64,000 nt of DNA from Roseateles sp. DAIF2 (GTDB lineage Bacteria; Pseudomonadota; Gammaproteobacteria; Burkholderiales; Burkholderiaceae_C), in the NCBI RefSeq assembly GCF_015624425.1, contig NZ_CP049919.1:1736001-1800000 (forward strand), given 5' to 3'. A program made the translations under genes and the position numbers. The notes under the pieces are model-generated. The model saw nothing but the letters and a program-made list of their open reading frames with translations, was not told the origin of the DNA and did not search any database. How positions within the stretch are numbered: position 1 is the first letter of the stretch; each line of letters starts with the position of its first letter. Positions 40,255 to 48,479 of this stretch are shown here, in pieces.

Positions 40255-42948
40255 TCAGCCGCCCGAGGCCAGCTGGCGCTCGATGATCTCGCGCACGTCG
40301 TTGCTGAGCTCGGCCTTGGCCGCGACGCGGGCGATCGCCTCGCGCGCACCGGCTCGGTAGGGCTCGGCCAGCGTGGTCCAGCGGTCCAGCGCGCGCGCCA
40401 GGCGGCCCGCCACCTGCGGGTTGATCGCATCCAGCGTCAGCACCTGGTCGGCCCAGAACACATAACCGGCGGCATCGGCGCGGTGGAAGGCGGCCGGGTT
40501 GAACAGGCCCAGCGAGAAGATCAGGCTGCGTGCGCGGTTCGGGTTCTTCAGACTGAAGTCCGGGTGCTTGAGCAGCTGCTTGACCTTGGCGAAGCTCTTG
40601 CCCTCGCGCTCCGGCGCGCGGGCCTGCAGCGAGAACCACTTGTCGATCACCAGCGCTTCGCCCTTGAACTGGGCGTGGAAGCGCGCCAGCGCGGGTTCGG
40701 CCAGTTCGGCATGGGCGTTGACCAGGGCTGCCAGCGCGCCCATGCGGTCGGTCATGTTGGTGGCGTCCTTGAAGCGCTGATAGGCGCGGCCGGGCCAGAC
40801 GGTGTCGCCGCTGCGCGGTGCGTCCAGCACCAGCATCGCCAGCGCCAGATTGGCCAGGGCGCGCTTGCCACTCGAGACCGGGTCGGGCTGGTAGCCGCCG
40901 CCGACCTGATTGGCCTCGAAGGCGGCGATCCAGTCCTCGCGCAGCGCGCCTGCCAGCTGGGTCTGGGCGGCCTCGACCGCGGCATGGATGGCCTGCGGGT
41001 CCACCACGTCCAGCTGCTCGGCGATATAGGCCTCGCCCGGCAGGGTCAGGGCCAGCTCCTTGAAGGCCGCGTCCAGCTCCGGATGGCGCAGCACGCTGCG
41101 CATCGCGCCGAGATAGGCCTCGTCCAGCACCAGCGGCTGGCCGGCCCGCACCGCGGCCAGGATGCGGTTCAGCGCCAGGCGCTGGCTGGCTTCCCAGCGG
41201 TTGAAGGCATCGGCGTCATGCTGCAGCAGCACCAGCAGCTCGGCATCCGACAGGCCGTCGTCCAGCAGCACCGGGGCCGAGAAGCCGCGCAGCAGCGAAG
41301 GCACCGGGGCGCTGTCGACATTGACGAAGACGAAGCGCTGCTCGGCGCCGTCCAGCACCAGCACGCGCTCCGTGCCCACCGCGGCGTCTTCGCCCTGCAG
41401 CTGCAGCGGCAGCGCGCGGCCATCGGTGCTCAGCAGGCCCATCGCCACCGGGATCACCTGGGGCAGCTTGTTGTCCTGGCCGGGGCTGGGCGGGTTGGCC
41501 TGCTGCAGGCTCAGGGTGTAGGTCTTCGCTTCGGCGTCGTAGGCGCCGCGGGCGGACAGGCGTGGCGTGCCGGCCTGGCTGTACCAGCGCTTGAAGGCGT
41601 CCAGGCGGGTGGCGAGCGCCGAGCCGGGGTTGGCGTCGGCGATGGCTTGCGCGAAGTCGTCGCAGGTCACGGCCTGGCCGTCATGTCGCTCGAAGTAGAG
41701 CTTCATGCCAGCCTCGAAGCCGGCACGGCCGACCAAGGTCTGGTACATGCGCACCACCTCGGAGCCCTTTTCGTAGACCGTGGCGGTGTAGAAGTTGTTG
41801 ATCTCGACATAGCTGTCGGGACGCACCGGATGCGCCATCGCGCCGCCGTCCTCGGGGAACTGCATCGCGCGCAGGCCGCGCACGTCCTGGATGCGGCAGA
41901 CCGCGCGCGCGCTGGGCGTGCCGGCCATGTCCATCGAGAACTCCTGATCGCGGAACACGGTCAGGCCTTCCTTCAGCGAGAGCTGGAACCAGTCGCGGCA
42001 GGTGACGCGGTTGCCGGTCCAGTTGTGGAAATACTCATGCGCGACGATCGACTCGATGCGCGCGAAATCCATGTCGGTGGCGGTGGCCGGGGAAGCGAGC
42101 AGGGCGCTGGTGTTGAAGATGTTCAGGCCCTTGTTCTCCATCGCGCCCATGTTGAAGTCGGACACGCCGACCACCATGAAGCGCTCCAGGTCCAGCGGCA
42201 GGCCGAAGCGCGCCTCGTCCCAGACCAGGGAGGCGATCAGCGAGTTCATCGCATGCTCGGTCTTCTCCAGGTCGCCGCGGCGCACATAGACCTGCAGCAG
42301 ATGGTCCTTGCCGGCGCGGGTGCGCACGCGCTGCTCGCGCGCCACCAGGTCGGCCGCGACCAGCGCGAACAGATAGCTGGGCTTGGGGAAGGGGTCGTGC
42401 CACTTGGCGAAGTGGCGGCCCTTGTTCCCAGGTTCATCGAGCTCGCCGGTCTCCAGCAGATTGCCGTTGGACAGCAGCACCGGGTACTTGGCCTTGTCGG
42501 CGCGCAGCAGCACGCTGTAGACCGCCATCACATCGGGGCGGTCCAGGAAATAGGTGATACGGCGGAAGCCCTCGGCCTCGCACTGCGTGAAGAAGCCGCC
42601 GCCCGAGGTGTAGAGGCCCGACAGCGCGGTGTTCTTCTCCGGCGCGCAGGTGTTGCGGATCTCCAGCGCGAAATCGGCGTCCGGCGCGCCCTCGATGATC
42701 AGCAGATTGCCGTCCTGGCGGAAGGACACGCTCTCGCCGTCGATCAGCACGCGCAGCAGGTTCAGCTCCTCGCCATGCAGCACCAGCGGGCCATGGGCCA
42801 CCGCGGTGTTGCGCTCGACCTGCATCTTGCTGGTGACCAGGGTCTTGGCCGGATCCAGGTCGAAGGTCAGGTCGACGGTGCGGATCCAGAAGGCCGGCTG
42901 GAGATAGTCCTCGCGGCGGATCAGGGGGGCGGTGCCTTCGCGCATCAT
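40255..42948 (-). CDS. pepN: Aminopeptidase N (M1 family)
   Basis: 897 residues, close to the family norm of about 880. A cytoplasmic zinc aminopeptidase releasing N-terminal residues from peptides. The substrate-anchoring GAMENKGLNIFN and the zinc motif HEYFHNWTGNRVT (HExxH with the downstream Glu in LKEGLTVFRDQEFS) are intact. Domain order is beta-sandwich, thermolysin-like domain, then the long alpha-helical C-terminal domain. 46 bp upstream of fbp and downstream of prfB. Confidence 0.97.
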   Translation of the reverse strand: MMREGTAPLIRREDYLQPAFWIRTVDLTFDLDPAKTLVTSKMQVERNTAVAHGPLVLHGEELNLLRVLIDGESVSFRQDGNLLIIEGAPDADFALEIRNTCAPEKNTALSGLYTSGGGFFTQCEAEGFRRITYFLDRPDVMAVYSVLLRADKAKYPVLLSNGNLLETGELDEPGNKGRHFAKWHDPFPKPSYLFALVAADLVAREQRVRTRAGKDHLLQVYVRRGDLEKTEHAMNSLIASLVWDEARFGLPLDLERFMVVGVSDFNMGAMENKGLNIFNTSALLASPATATDMDFARIESIVAHEYFHNWTGNRVTCRDWFQLSLKEGLTVFRDQEFSMDMAGTPSARAVCRIQDVRGLRAMQFPEDGGAMAHPVRPDSYVEINNFYTATVYEKGSEVVRMYQTLVGRAGFEAGMKLYFERHDGQAVTCDDFAQAIADANPGSALATRLDAFKRWYSQAGTPRLSARGAYDAEAKTYTLSLQQANPPSPGQDNKLPQVIPVAMGLLSTDGRALPLQLQGEDAAVGTERVLVLDGAEQRFVFVNVDSAPVPSLLRGFSAPVLLDDGLSDAELLVLLQHDADAFNRWEASQRLALNRILAAVRAGQPLVLDEAYLGAMRSVLRHPELDAAFKELALTLPGEAYIAEQLDVVDPQAIHAAVEAAQTQLAGALREDWIAAFEANQVGGGYQPDPVSSGKRALANLALAMLVLDAPRSGDTVWPGRAYQRFKDATNMTDRMGALAALVNAHAELAEPALARFHAQFKGEALVIDKWFSLQARAPEREGKSFAKVKQLLKHPDFSLKNPNRARSLIFSLGLFNPAAFHRADAAGYVFWADQVLTLDAINPQVAGRLARALDRWTTLAEPYRAGAREAIARVAAKAELSNDVREIIERQLASGG

Positions 42949-42975
42949 GGCGGCTTCCTAGGTTTGATGTTGTAG

Positions 42976-42998
42976 CCCGGGGCTGTGACTGCCCCGGG
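42976..42998 (-). terminator. Hairpin after prfB
   Basis: CCCGGGG (42976-42982) and CCCCGGG (42992-42998) form a perfect stem with a 9-base loop, 15 bp past the prfB stop and before pepN. No T tract, so it is more likely an attenuator or RNA-stabilising structure than a full terminator. Confidence 0.45.
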
Positions 42999-43013
42999 AT
43001 GTCTCGCAGGCGT

Positions 43014-44118
43014 TTAGACGCCTTGTTTCAGACTGGCGGTGATGAACTGATCGAGATCGCCGTCCAGCACCTTCTGGGTGGCCGAGGTCTCGTAGTTGGT
43101 GCGCAGGTCCTTGATGCGGCTCTGGTCCAGCACATAGCTGCGGATCTGGTGGCCCCAGCCGACATCGGTCTTGGTGTCCTCCAGCTTCTGCTGCTCCTCC
43201 ATGCGCTTGCGCATCTCATGGTCGTACAGGCGCGAGCGCAGGCGCTTCCAGGCGACGTCGCGGTTGCTGTGCTGGCTGCGGCCGTCCTGGCACTGCACGA
43301 CGATGCCGGTCGGGATGTGGGTCAGGCGCACCGCCGAGTCGGTCTTGTTGATGTGCTGGCCGCCGGCGCCGCTGGCGCGGTAGGTGTCGGTGCGCACATC
43401 GGCCGGGTTGATCTCGATCTCGATCGAGTCGTCGACCTCGGGGTAGACGAACAGCGAGGCGAAGCTGGTGTGGCGGCCGCCCGAGCTGTCGAAGGGGCTC
43501 TTGCGCACCAGGCGGTGCACGCCGGTCTCGGTGCGCAGCAGGCCGAAGGCGTACTCGCCCTCGACCTTGATGGTCGCGCTCTTGATGCCGGCCACATCGC
43601 CCGGCGATTCGTCTTCCAGGGTGGCCTTGAAGCCCTTGCGCTCGCAGTACTTCAGGTACTGGCGCAGCAGCATGCCGGCCCAGTCGTTGGCCTCGGTGCC
43701 GCCGGCACCGGCCTGGATGTCGATGAAGCAGTTGCTGGGGTCGGCCGGGTTGTTGAACATGCGGCGGAATTCCAGCTGCTCGACGGTCTCGGCCAGCTTG
43801 GCGGCGTCGGCCTCGATGGCCTCCAGGCCGTCGAAGTCCTCGTCGGCCTTGCTCATCTCATAGAGCTCGGTGTTGTCCGCCAGGTTGCTGGTCAGGTGGT
43901 CGATGGTCTGGACCACGGTCTCCAGCGTGCGCTTTTCCTTGCCCAGCTCCTGGGCGCGCTTGGGGTCGTTCCAGACGCTGGGGTTCTCCAGCGCGGCGTT
44001 GACTTCGTTCAGTCGCAGCGATTTGCGATCGTAGTCAAAGATACCCCCTTAGCGCGTCGGTACGCGCTGTCAGATCGGCGAGGGTAGAACCGATCGCGTT
44101 GATGCGTTCGATGTCCAT
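43014..44118 (-). CDS. prfB: Peptide chain release factor 2 with programmed +1 frameshift
   Basis: Two frames make one 367-residue protein. Frame 1 runs from ATG 44118 for 27 codons ([10 protein letters not shown] to LRGYL) and meets TGA at 44035-44037. The shift site reads AGGGGG, then TATCTTTGAC: an internal Shine-Dalgarno, the slippery CTT and the in-frame TGA, exactly as in the known autoregulatory RF2 site. After a +1 shift translation continues with GAC to the stop at 43014. The GGQ motif ([10 protein letters not shown]) and the RF2 recognition region [13 protein letters not shown] are present. Low RF2 makes ribosomes pause and shift, so synthesis is self-adjusting. Confidence 0.97.
44035..44050 (-). 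promoter_or_regulatory. RF2 frameshift site
   Basis: Minus-strand AAGGGGGTATCTTTGA: SD-like AGGGGG three bases before the CTT-TGA pair at which ribosomes shift +1. Confidence 0.95.
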
Positions 44119-44210
44119 GGTGTCGGTATCAGCAGCGGCCCCGGGGCGGGGCACGCAATGCGTGCAAGCCCGCTATTTTTACATGAGCGCCCGGCGCGAC
44201 ACTCGGGGGC

Positions 44211-44507
44211 ATGTTGTGGCTGAGCTCCTCCCTGAAACTCCTGGCCGAGATCGCGCTGCTGGCCTTGGCCGGCCAATGGCTGCTGGGCCTGATGATCGGT
44301 GCGCGGCGCGAACACAATGTCTTCTACCGTCTGCTGCAGGTGCTGACCGGCCCGCTGCTGCGCCTGACCCGACGCCTCAGCCCGCGGGTGGTGCTGGACC
44401 GTCATGTGCCGCTGGCCGCCTTCGCGCTGCTGCTGGTCTGCTGGCTGGCGGCCACCCTGGCCAAGGTCTCGCTGTGCCTGCAGATCGGGGTGCAGCAATG
44501 CCGCTGA
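44211..44507 (+). CDS. Small membrane protein of unknown function
   Basis: 98 residues with two or three hydrophobic helices (about 9-27 and 68-93) around a basic loop (ARREHNVFYRLLQVLTGPLLRLTRRLSPRVV). The start WLSSSLKLLAEIALLALAGQW and loop recall YggT-like small proteins, but the match is weak. It overlaps the next gene by 10 bp, so the two are likely one transcript. Divergent from prfB. Confidence 0.6.
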   Translation: MLWLSSSLKLLAEIALLALAGQWLLGLMIGARREHNVFYRLLQVLTGPLLRLTRRLSPRVVLDRHVPLAAFALLLVCWLAATLAKVSLCLQIGVQQCR

Positions 44508-44752
44508 AGCCGAACAACAGCTATTGGCGCCGCAACCTGCGCCTGACCGGGCTGCTGCTGGTGCTGTGGTTCGGCGTCACCTTCGGCGTCAGCTTCTTCG
44601 CGCGCGAGCTGAGCTTCAGCTTCTTCGGCTGGCCGTTCAGCTTCTGGGTCGCCTCGCAGGGCGCGCTGATCGTCTACGCCGCGATCGTCTGGTACTACGC
44701 CTGGGCGATGAACCGGCTGGATCGCGAGGCGGAGGCGGACGATCCCGCCTGA
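44498..44752 (+). CDS. DUF4212 protein, normally the small subunit of a sodium/solute symporter
   Basis: 84 residues. YWRRNLRLTGLLLVLWFGVTFGVSFF, a second helix FWVASQGALIVYAAIVWYY and the tail AMNRLDREAEADD fit DUF4212, two-helix proteins that almost always precede an ActP/VC_2705-type sodium:solute symporter gene. Here no symporter follows: the next gene is the convergent ParB-like gene 16 bp away. It may partner a symporter elsewhere, or be a remnant. Confidence 0.75.
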   Translation: MPLKPNNSYWRRNLRLTGLLLVLWFGVTFGVSFFARELSFSFFGWPFSFWVASQGALIVYAAIVWYYAWAMNRLDREAEADDPA

Positions 44753-44768
44753 GCCCTCCGTCCGTTCG

Positions 44769-45620
44769 TCAGCCTGCGCGCGCGGCCAGTAGTTGGGTCT
44801 GCAACTCCGCCACCTGCTGCTTCAGGCGCGCGTTCTCGTCCTGCAAGGCTTCCACCTGCATCTGCAGCAGCACCGTCGGGTCCGACACGTCCACCATCGC
44901 GCCGGGGCCGGTGCTGGGCGCCTCGGCCGGCGAATCTGTTTCGGCCTCGGCCCCCTTCTTGCTGCGGCCGGACGAACCCTTGCTCTCGCGCACCCGCTTG
45001 GCGGCCTCGCGCAGCTCCTTCTTGCCGCCGGCCACCGCGGCCTGCTGCTCCTCGGCCGGCAGCGCGGCGATGGTCGCGGCCGCGCTGATCGAGACCGTGC
45101 CGGTCTTGACCGCCTCCACCAGCTCCGGTGCCGCGGCCTTCTGGATCTTCTCGATCTGGGCCACGGTGGCGCTGCTGATGCGCGCGGCCTTGGCGATCGA
45201 TTCGCGGCTGACCAGGCGCGCCTCGGGCTCCGGCGCCCCCGGCACGCCCTCGGCCGCCGCCTCGGCGGGCGGCAAGGTGCTGGGCAGCGGCTTCGGGCGC
45301 TTGTCCAGGATCTCCTTCTTGCGCAGCGCGAGCACGCCGCGCTGGAAATCGGAGACGCTGCGCCGGCCCAGATGCTGGTCGATCATCCACAGGTGCACGT
45401 CCTCCATCGACTGGAAGCGCGTGTTCTGCATGGTCTGGAAGGGCAGGCCATGCTTGCTGCAGATGCTGTAGCGGTTGTGTCCGTCCACCAGGACCTCGCC
45501 CCACAGCACCAGCGCGTCGCGGCAGCCTTCGGCCAGGATGCTGCGCTCCAGCGCGGCATATTCGTCGGGGGTCAGGGGGTCGATGTAGACGCGCAGTTCA
45601 TCGAGGACGGTGATGTTCAT
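44769..45620 (-). CDS. ParB/KorB-like DNA-binding protein, orphan
   Basis: 283 residues from ATG 45620. The N-terminal ParB/Srx fold (YIDPLTPDEYAALERSILAEG, VLVDGHNRYSICSKHGLPF) is followed by an HTH region (SRESIAKAARISSATVAQIE, then VKTGTVSISAAATIAALPAEE), a Ser/Lys-rich linker (about 205-240) and a C-terminal leucine zipper (LLQMQVEALQDENARLKQQV). No ParA lies nearby and it is far from core replication genes. The R in the ParB box is DGHNRY rather than GERRWRA, so it is a distant member, more like plasmid or phage regulators. Confidence 0.72.
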   Translation of the reverse strand: MNITVLDELRVYIDPLTPDEYAALERSILAEGCRDALVLWGEVLVDGHNRYSICSKHGLPFQTMQNTRFQSMEDVHLWMIDQHLGRRSVSDFQRGVLALRKKEILDKRPKPLPSTLPPAEAAAEGVPGAPEPEARLVSRESIAKAARISSATVAQIEKIQKAAAPELVEAVKTGTVSISAAATIAALPAEEQQAAVAGGKKELREAAKRVRESKGSSGRSKKGAEAETDSPAEAPSTGPGAMVDVSDPTVLLQMQVEALQDENARLKQQVAELQTQLLAARAG

Positions 45621-45715
45621 GAGGCACAGCAATCGCAGAAACGGCGCGCGAGGGGAGAAAAAGAAACAGGGGACCGCGCCGGGCGGGCGATTCTATGTGC
45701 AGGGGCCGACGTGCC

Positions 45716-46348
45716 TCAGTTCGGTGCGGGTGCTGCCGTTTCGTCGGCCAGCAGTTCGTCGAGGGTGCGCTGCAGCTCGTCCAGCGAGCGCAGCCGGAAG
45801 AGATAGTGAACCGTGGGGTAGAGCCACAAGGCCGCGCACAGCAGGCAGGCCAGGGCGGCACCCGGCAGCAGGGCATCGAAGGAGATGACGGGACCGCAGG
45901 GCTGCCAATGCCAGCCGGTCGGCGCCAGCAGCAGGGCGAGGCCCGACAGCAGCAGGCTGAGCAGGGCATAGGCCGCCGAACGCCAGGCCGGGTACATATG
46001 CCTTTGCAGCTCGCTGGTCATGCGGCGGGAAACCTCGATGCGCCGCGCCGGAGTGGCCAGCCTGGCCGCCTCCTCGTCCAGCAGATGGAGCAGCTGCTTC
46101 TCGACATCGCCCACCATGGTGTGGGCCAGCTGGGCCGCCGGCAGGGCCAGCGCCACCATGGTGCCGGCCACCTGGAATACCGCGGACGTCAGGCCGCTCA
46201 GGCCGGCTGGCGGCACGCCGATGGGCAGGCAGGCCAGCAGGGTGAGCAAAAGGATCAGGGTGCTGCTGGGCCAATGCCCCAGCAGGGCCTCCCCCAGTTC
46301 ACCGGCCAGCGTCGGATTCTTCGGCGTCGCCGGAGCCGGGGCGCTCAT
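45716..46348 (-). CDS. Membrane protein of unknown function
   Basis: 210 residues, four predicted helices in two pairs (about 24-46, 52-72, and 128-150, 165-187) around a polar, helical middle (VGDVEKQLLHLLDEEAARLA, RMTSELQRHMYPAWRSA). The C-terminus FRLRSLDELQRTLDELLADE could form a coiled coil. The start overlaps the stop of the upstream gene (ATGA). I do not recognise a family. Confidence 0.6.
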   Translation of the reverse strand: MSAPAPATPKNPTLAGELGEALLGHWPSSTLILLLTLLACLPIGVPPAGLSGLTSAVFQVAGTMVALALPAAQLAHTMVGDVEKQLLHLLDEEAARLATPARRIEVSRRMTSELQRHMYPAWRSAAYALLSLLLSGLALLLAPTGWHWQPCGPVISFDALLPGAALACLLCAALWLYPTVHYLFRLRSLDELQRTLDELLADETAAPAPN

Positions 46349-46839
46349 AGGGTGGCGCCATCGGGATCGTCGTAGACCTGATCCCAGTCCTGCTTGAGCA
46401 GGCATTCGCGCAGGCAGCGCTGGTCGGTGCCGCACAGGTTCTTGCAGAGCTGCACCCGCCCGGCCATGTTCACCGCGGCCACCAGCAGGCGCGGCGGCGC
46501 CACCGAGAACATCAGGCGCGCGGCCGGCAGCAAGCGCTCTGCGCTCAGGCCGAAGGTGGCGGCGCCATAGTCGATGTAGTCCTGGGTCAGGCCCGGCTCC
46601 AGCGGCTCCTCGATGTCCTGCCACAGGTCTTCGGCCAGGCTGGCCGGCGATCGGCCCAGGGAGCGGGCGAAGCCGACCGTCCCCAGCAAGGCCTGCCAAA
46701 GATCGCGCTGATCCGCCAGCAGGACCAGCACCGAACCGACGTCGGTGTGCGCCCAGGCGTCCTGGCCCGCAGTCGGCCGGGTGGCCTGCCGGATCAGGCT
46801 CCAGTCCGCTGACAGTTTCTTGAGCGAGGCTTCGTCCAT
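46345..46839 (-). CDS. Hypothetical protein with twin CX3C motif
   Basis: 164 residues, mostly helical, no signal peptide. Near the C-terminus four cysteines are spaced C132-x3-C136-x5-C142-x3-C146 (LCKNLCGTDQRCLRECLL), a helical-hairpin arrangement that could bind metal or form paired disulfides. It is coupled to the downstream membrane-protein gene by an ATGA overlap, so the two products probably work together. No family was recognised. Confidence 0.6.
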   Translation of the reverse strand: MDEASLKKLSADWSLIRQATRPTAGQDAWAHTDVGSVLVLLADQRDLWQALLGTVGFARSLGRSPASLAEDLWQDIEEPLEPGLTQDYIDYGAATFGLSAERLLPAARLMFSVAPPRLLVAAVNMAGRVQLCKNLCGTDQRCLRECLLKQDWDQVYDDPDGATL

Positions 46840-46931
46840 GCAACAGCTCCCGGCGACCAGAGCGCTGTTGTAACCGGCCTGGCCGGGCGCCGCAATCCTG
46901 ACGAGTCTTTCGGGCAGCTTGCCCTATCGGC

Positions 46932-47873
46932 TCAAGTTGCAGATGCCCCGAGGAAACCCTCCAGCACCGCCGCCAGCGCCTCGGGCCGGTCATGGTGCAG
47001 CATATGGCCGGCGCCCTGCAGGGTGGCGCGCTCCAGCCGCGGCACCTCGGCCAGGCGGGCCTCGAAGTCGGCGCGTGGATAGCGATTGCCCCACCATTGG
47101 CTCATGTCGGTCTCGCTGCCTTCGACCCACAGTGTGGGGGCCGCGATGCGGCGCCAGCCGGCCAGGATCTCGGCCTTGCGGTAGAGGATGGGGTTGCTGC
47201 GCTTGTGGGCCGGATCGCCCAGGATGTGCCAGGTCTTGCCCGCAGGGCCCTCGACCGCGCGCGACCAATGCGGCGCCAGCCAGGCGGCCTTGTCGGGGGA
47301 AAGGCGCGGATTGGTCTTCATCAGCCGCGCGGCCACGCCGTCCAGGCTGTCATAGGTCTTCAACGACTGCGGCGTCTTCAGGTCGTCCAGCCATTCGGCC
47401 AGCCGCGTCGGCGCCAGCTCGGGGATGGTCTCGGGCAGACCGAAGCCCTCCAGATTGACCAGGCGGCGGATGCGCTCCGGCCGCACGCCGGCATAGCTCA
47501 TCACCACATTGCCGCCCATGCTGTGGCCCAGCAGGTCGACGGGGCGGCCGGGCGCGAGCTGGTCCAGCGCCACGTCCAGGTCGCCCAGGTAGTCGGGGAA
47601 CCAGTAGCAATCGCCGGGCGCGCTGTCGCTGAGGCCGAAGCCGCGCCAGTCCAGCGCCATCACATGGCGCTCCTCGCGCAGCGCGTCGACGACGAACTGG
47701 AACGAGGCGCCGACATCCATCCAGCCGTGCAGCAGCAGCAGGCTCGGGCGCTGCGGCGTGGCCAGCGCGGGATCGCCCCAGCTCAGCAGGTGGTAGCGCA
47801 GGCCGCGCAGCTGCAGGAAGCTGCTGCGATGCACGCGGTGCGGTTGATAGGTGGGGGCGAGGGCGTCATCCAT
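46932..47873 (-). CDS. Alpha/beta hydrolase
   Basis: 313 residues. Oxyanion region LLLLHGWMDVGASFQFVVD, nucleophile elbow GHSMGG with S118, and the catalytic His in GAGHMLHHDRPE are all intact; the acid is probably in VEGSETD. The fold resembles epoxide-hydrolase/MhpC-type esterases. It is monocistronic, divergent from a GNAT gene with a 76-bp gap. Substrate unknown. Confidence 0.85.
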   Translation of the reverse strand: MDDALAPTYQPHRVHRSSFLQLRGLRYHLLSWGDPALATPQRPSLLLLHGWMDVGASFQFVVDALREERHVMALDWRGFGLSDSAPGDCYWFPDYLGDLDVALDQLAPGRPVDLLGHSMGGNVVMSYAGVRPERIRRLVNLEGFGLPETIPELAPTRLAEWLDDLKTPQSLKTYDSLDGVAARLMKTNPRLSPDKAAWLAPHWSRAVEGPAGKTWHILGDPAHKRSNPILYRKAEILAGWRRIAAPTLWVEGSETDMSQWWGNRYPRADFEARLAEVPRLERATLQGAGHMLHHDRPEALAAVLEGFLGASAT

Positions 47874-47949
47874 GGGCCGACTCTAGGCGATCCGCGCTGG
47901 CGCGGCTGTCGGCGTCGCGACAGTCCCGCTGCGCATGCAGAATGGGGTC

Positions 47950-48447
47950 ATGAGCACCAAGCCTTCCCACACCATCCGTCCCGCCGAACCGCGCGATGTG
48001 GCGGCCATCGTCGGCCTGATCCAGGAACTGGCCGCCTTCGAGAACCTGACCCATCTGGTCGAGACCACCGAGGAGAAGCTGCGCCCGCATCTGTTCGGCG
48101 AGAAGCCGGTGGTGGAGGCCCTGGTCGGCGAGATCGACGGCGAGCCGGTCGGCTTCGCGCTGTTCTTCACCAACTTCAGCACCTTCCTGTCCAAGCCGGG
48201 CCTGTACCTGGAGGACCTCTATGTGCGGCCCGCGCACCGCCGCAGCGGCCTGGGCAAGGCGCTGCTGAACCGCCTGGCGCAGCTCGCGGTGGCGCGCGGC
48301 TACGGCCGCTTCGAGTGGACCGTGCTGGACTGGAACGAGGACGCGATCCGCTTCTACGAGACCATGGGCGCCAGCGTGCTGCCGGAATGGCGCATCTGCC
48401 GCATGACGGGCGAGGCGCTGAAGAAGTTCAGCACCCAGGGCGCTTGA
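47950..48447 (+). CDS. GNAT-family N-acetyltransferase (diamine acetyltransferase-like)
   Basis: 165 residues from ATG 47950. Acetyl-CoA site LYLEDLYVRPAHRRSGLGKALLNRLA carries the R/Q-x-x-G-x-G/A loop, and EWTVLDWNEDAIRFYETMGA closes the fold. EDLYVRPEHRxxGxG plus WxVLDWN is the pattern of spermidine/spermine or thialysine acetyltransferases. The acceptor is therefore likely a small amine, but this is by family resemblance. Confidence 0.83.
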   Translation: MSTKPSHTIRPAEPRDVAAIVGLIQELAAFENLTHLVETTEEKLRPHLFGEKPVVEALVGEIDGEPVGFALFFTNFSTFLSKPGLYLEDLYVRPAHRRSGLGKALLNRLAQLAVARGYGRFEWTVLDWNEDAIRFYETMGASVLPEWRICRMTGEALKKFSTQGA

Positions 48448-48479
48448 GGCGCGAACAGCGTATGGGTCAAGAAAGCGGG

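Noticed and set aside
39178..42975. A very long open frame (over 1,200 codons) on the plus strand opposite fbp and pepN.
   Set aside because: It lies fully antisense to two well-identified enzymes, is rich in Ala, Gly, Gln, Arg and His, and has no recognisable domain. Long antisense frames are normal in high-GC DNA with strong third-base bias.
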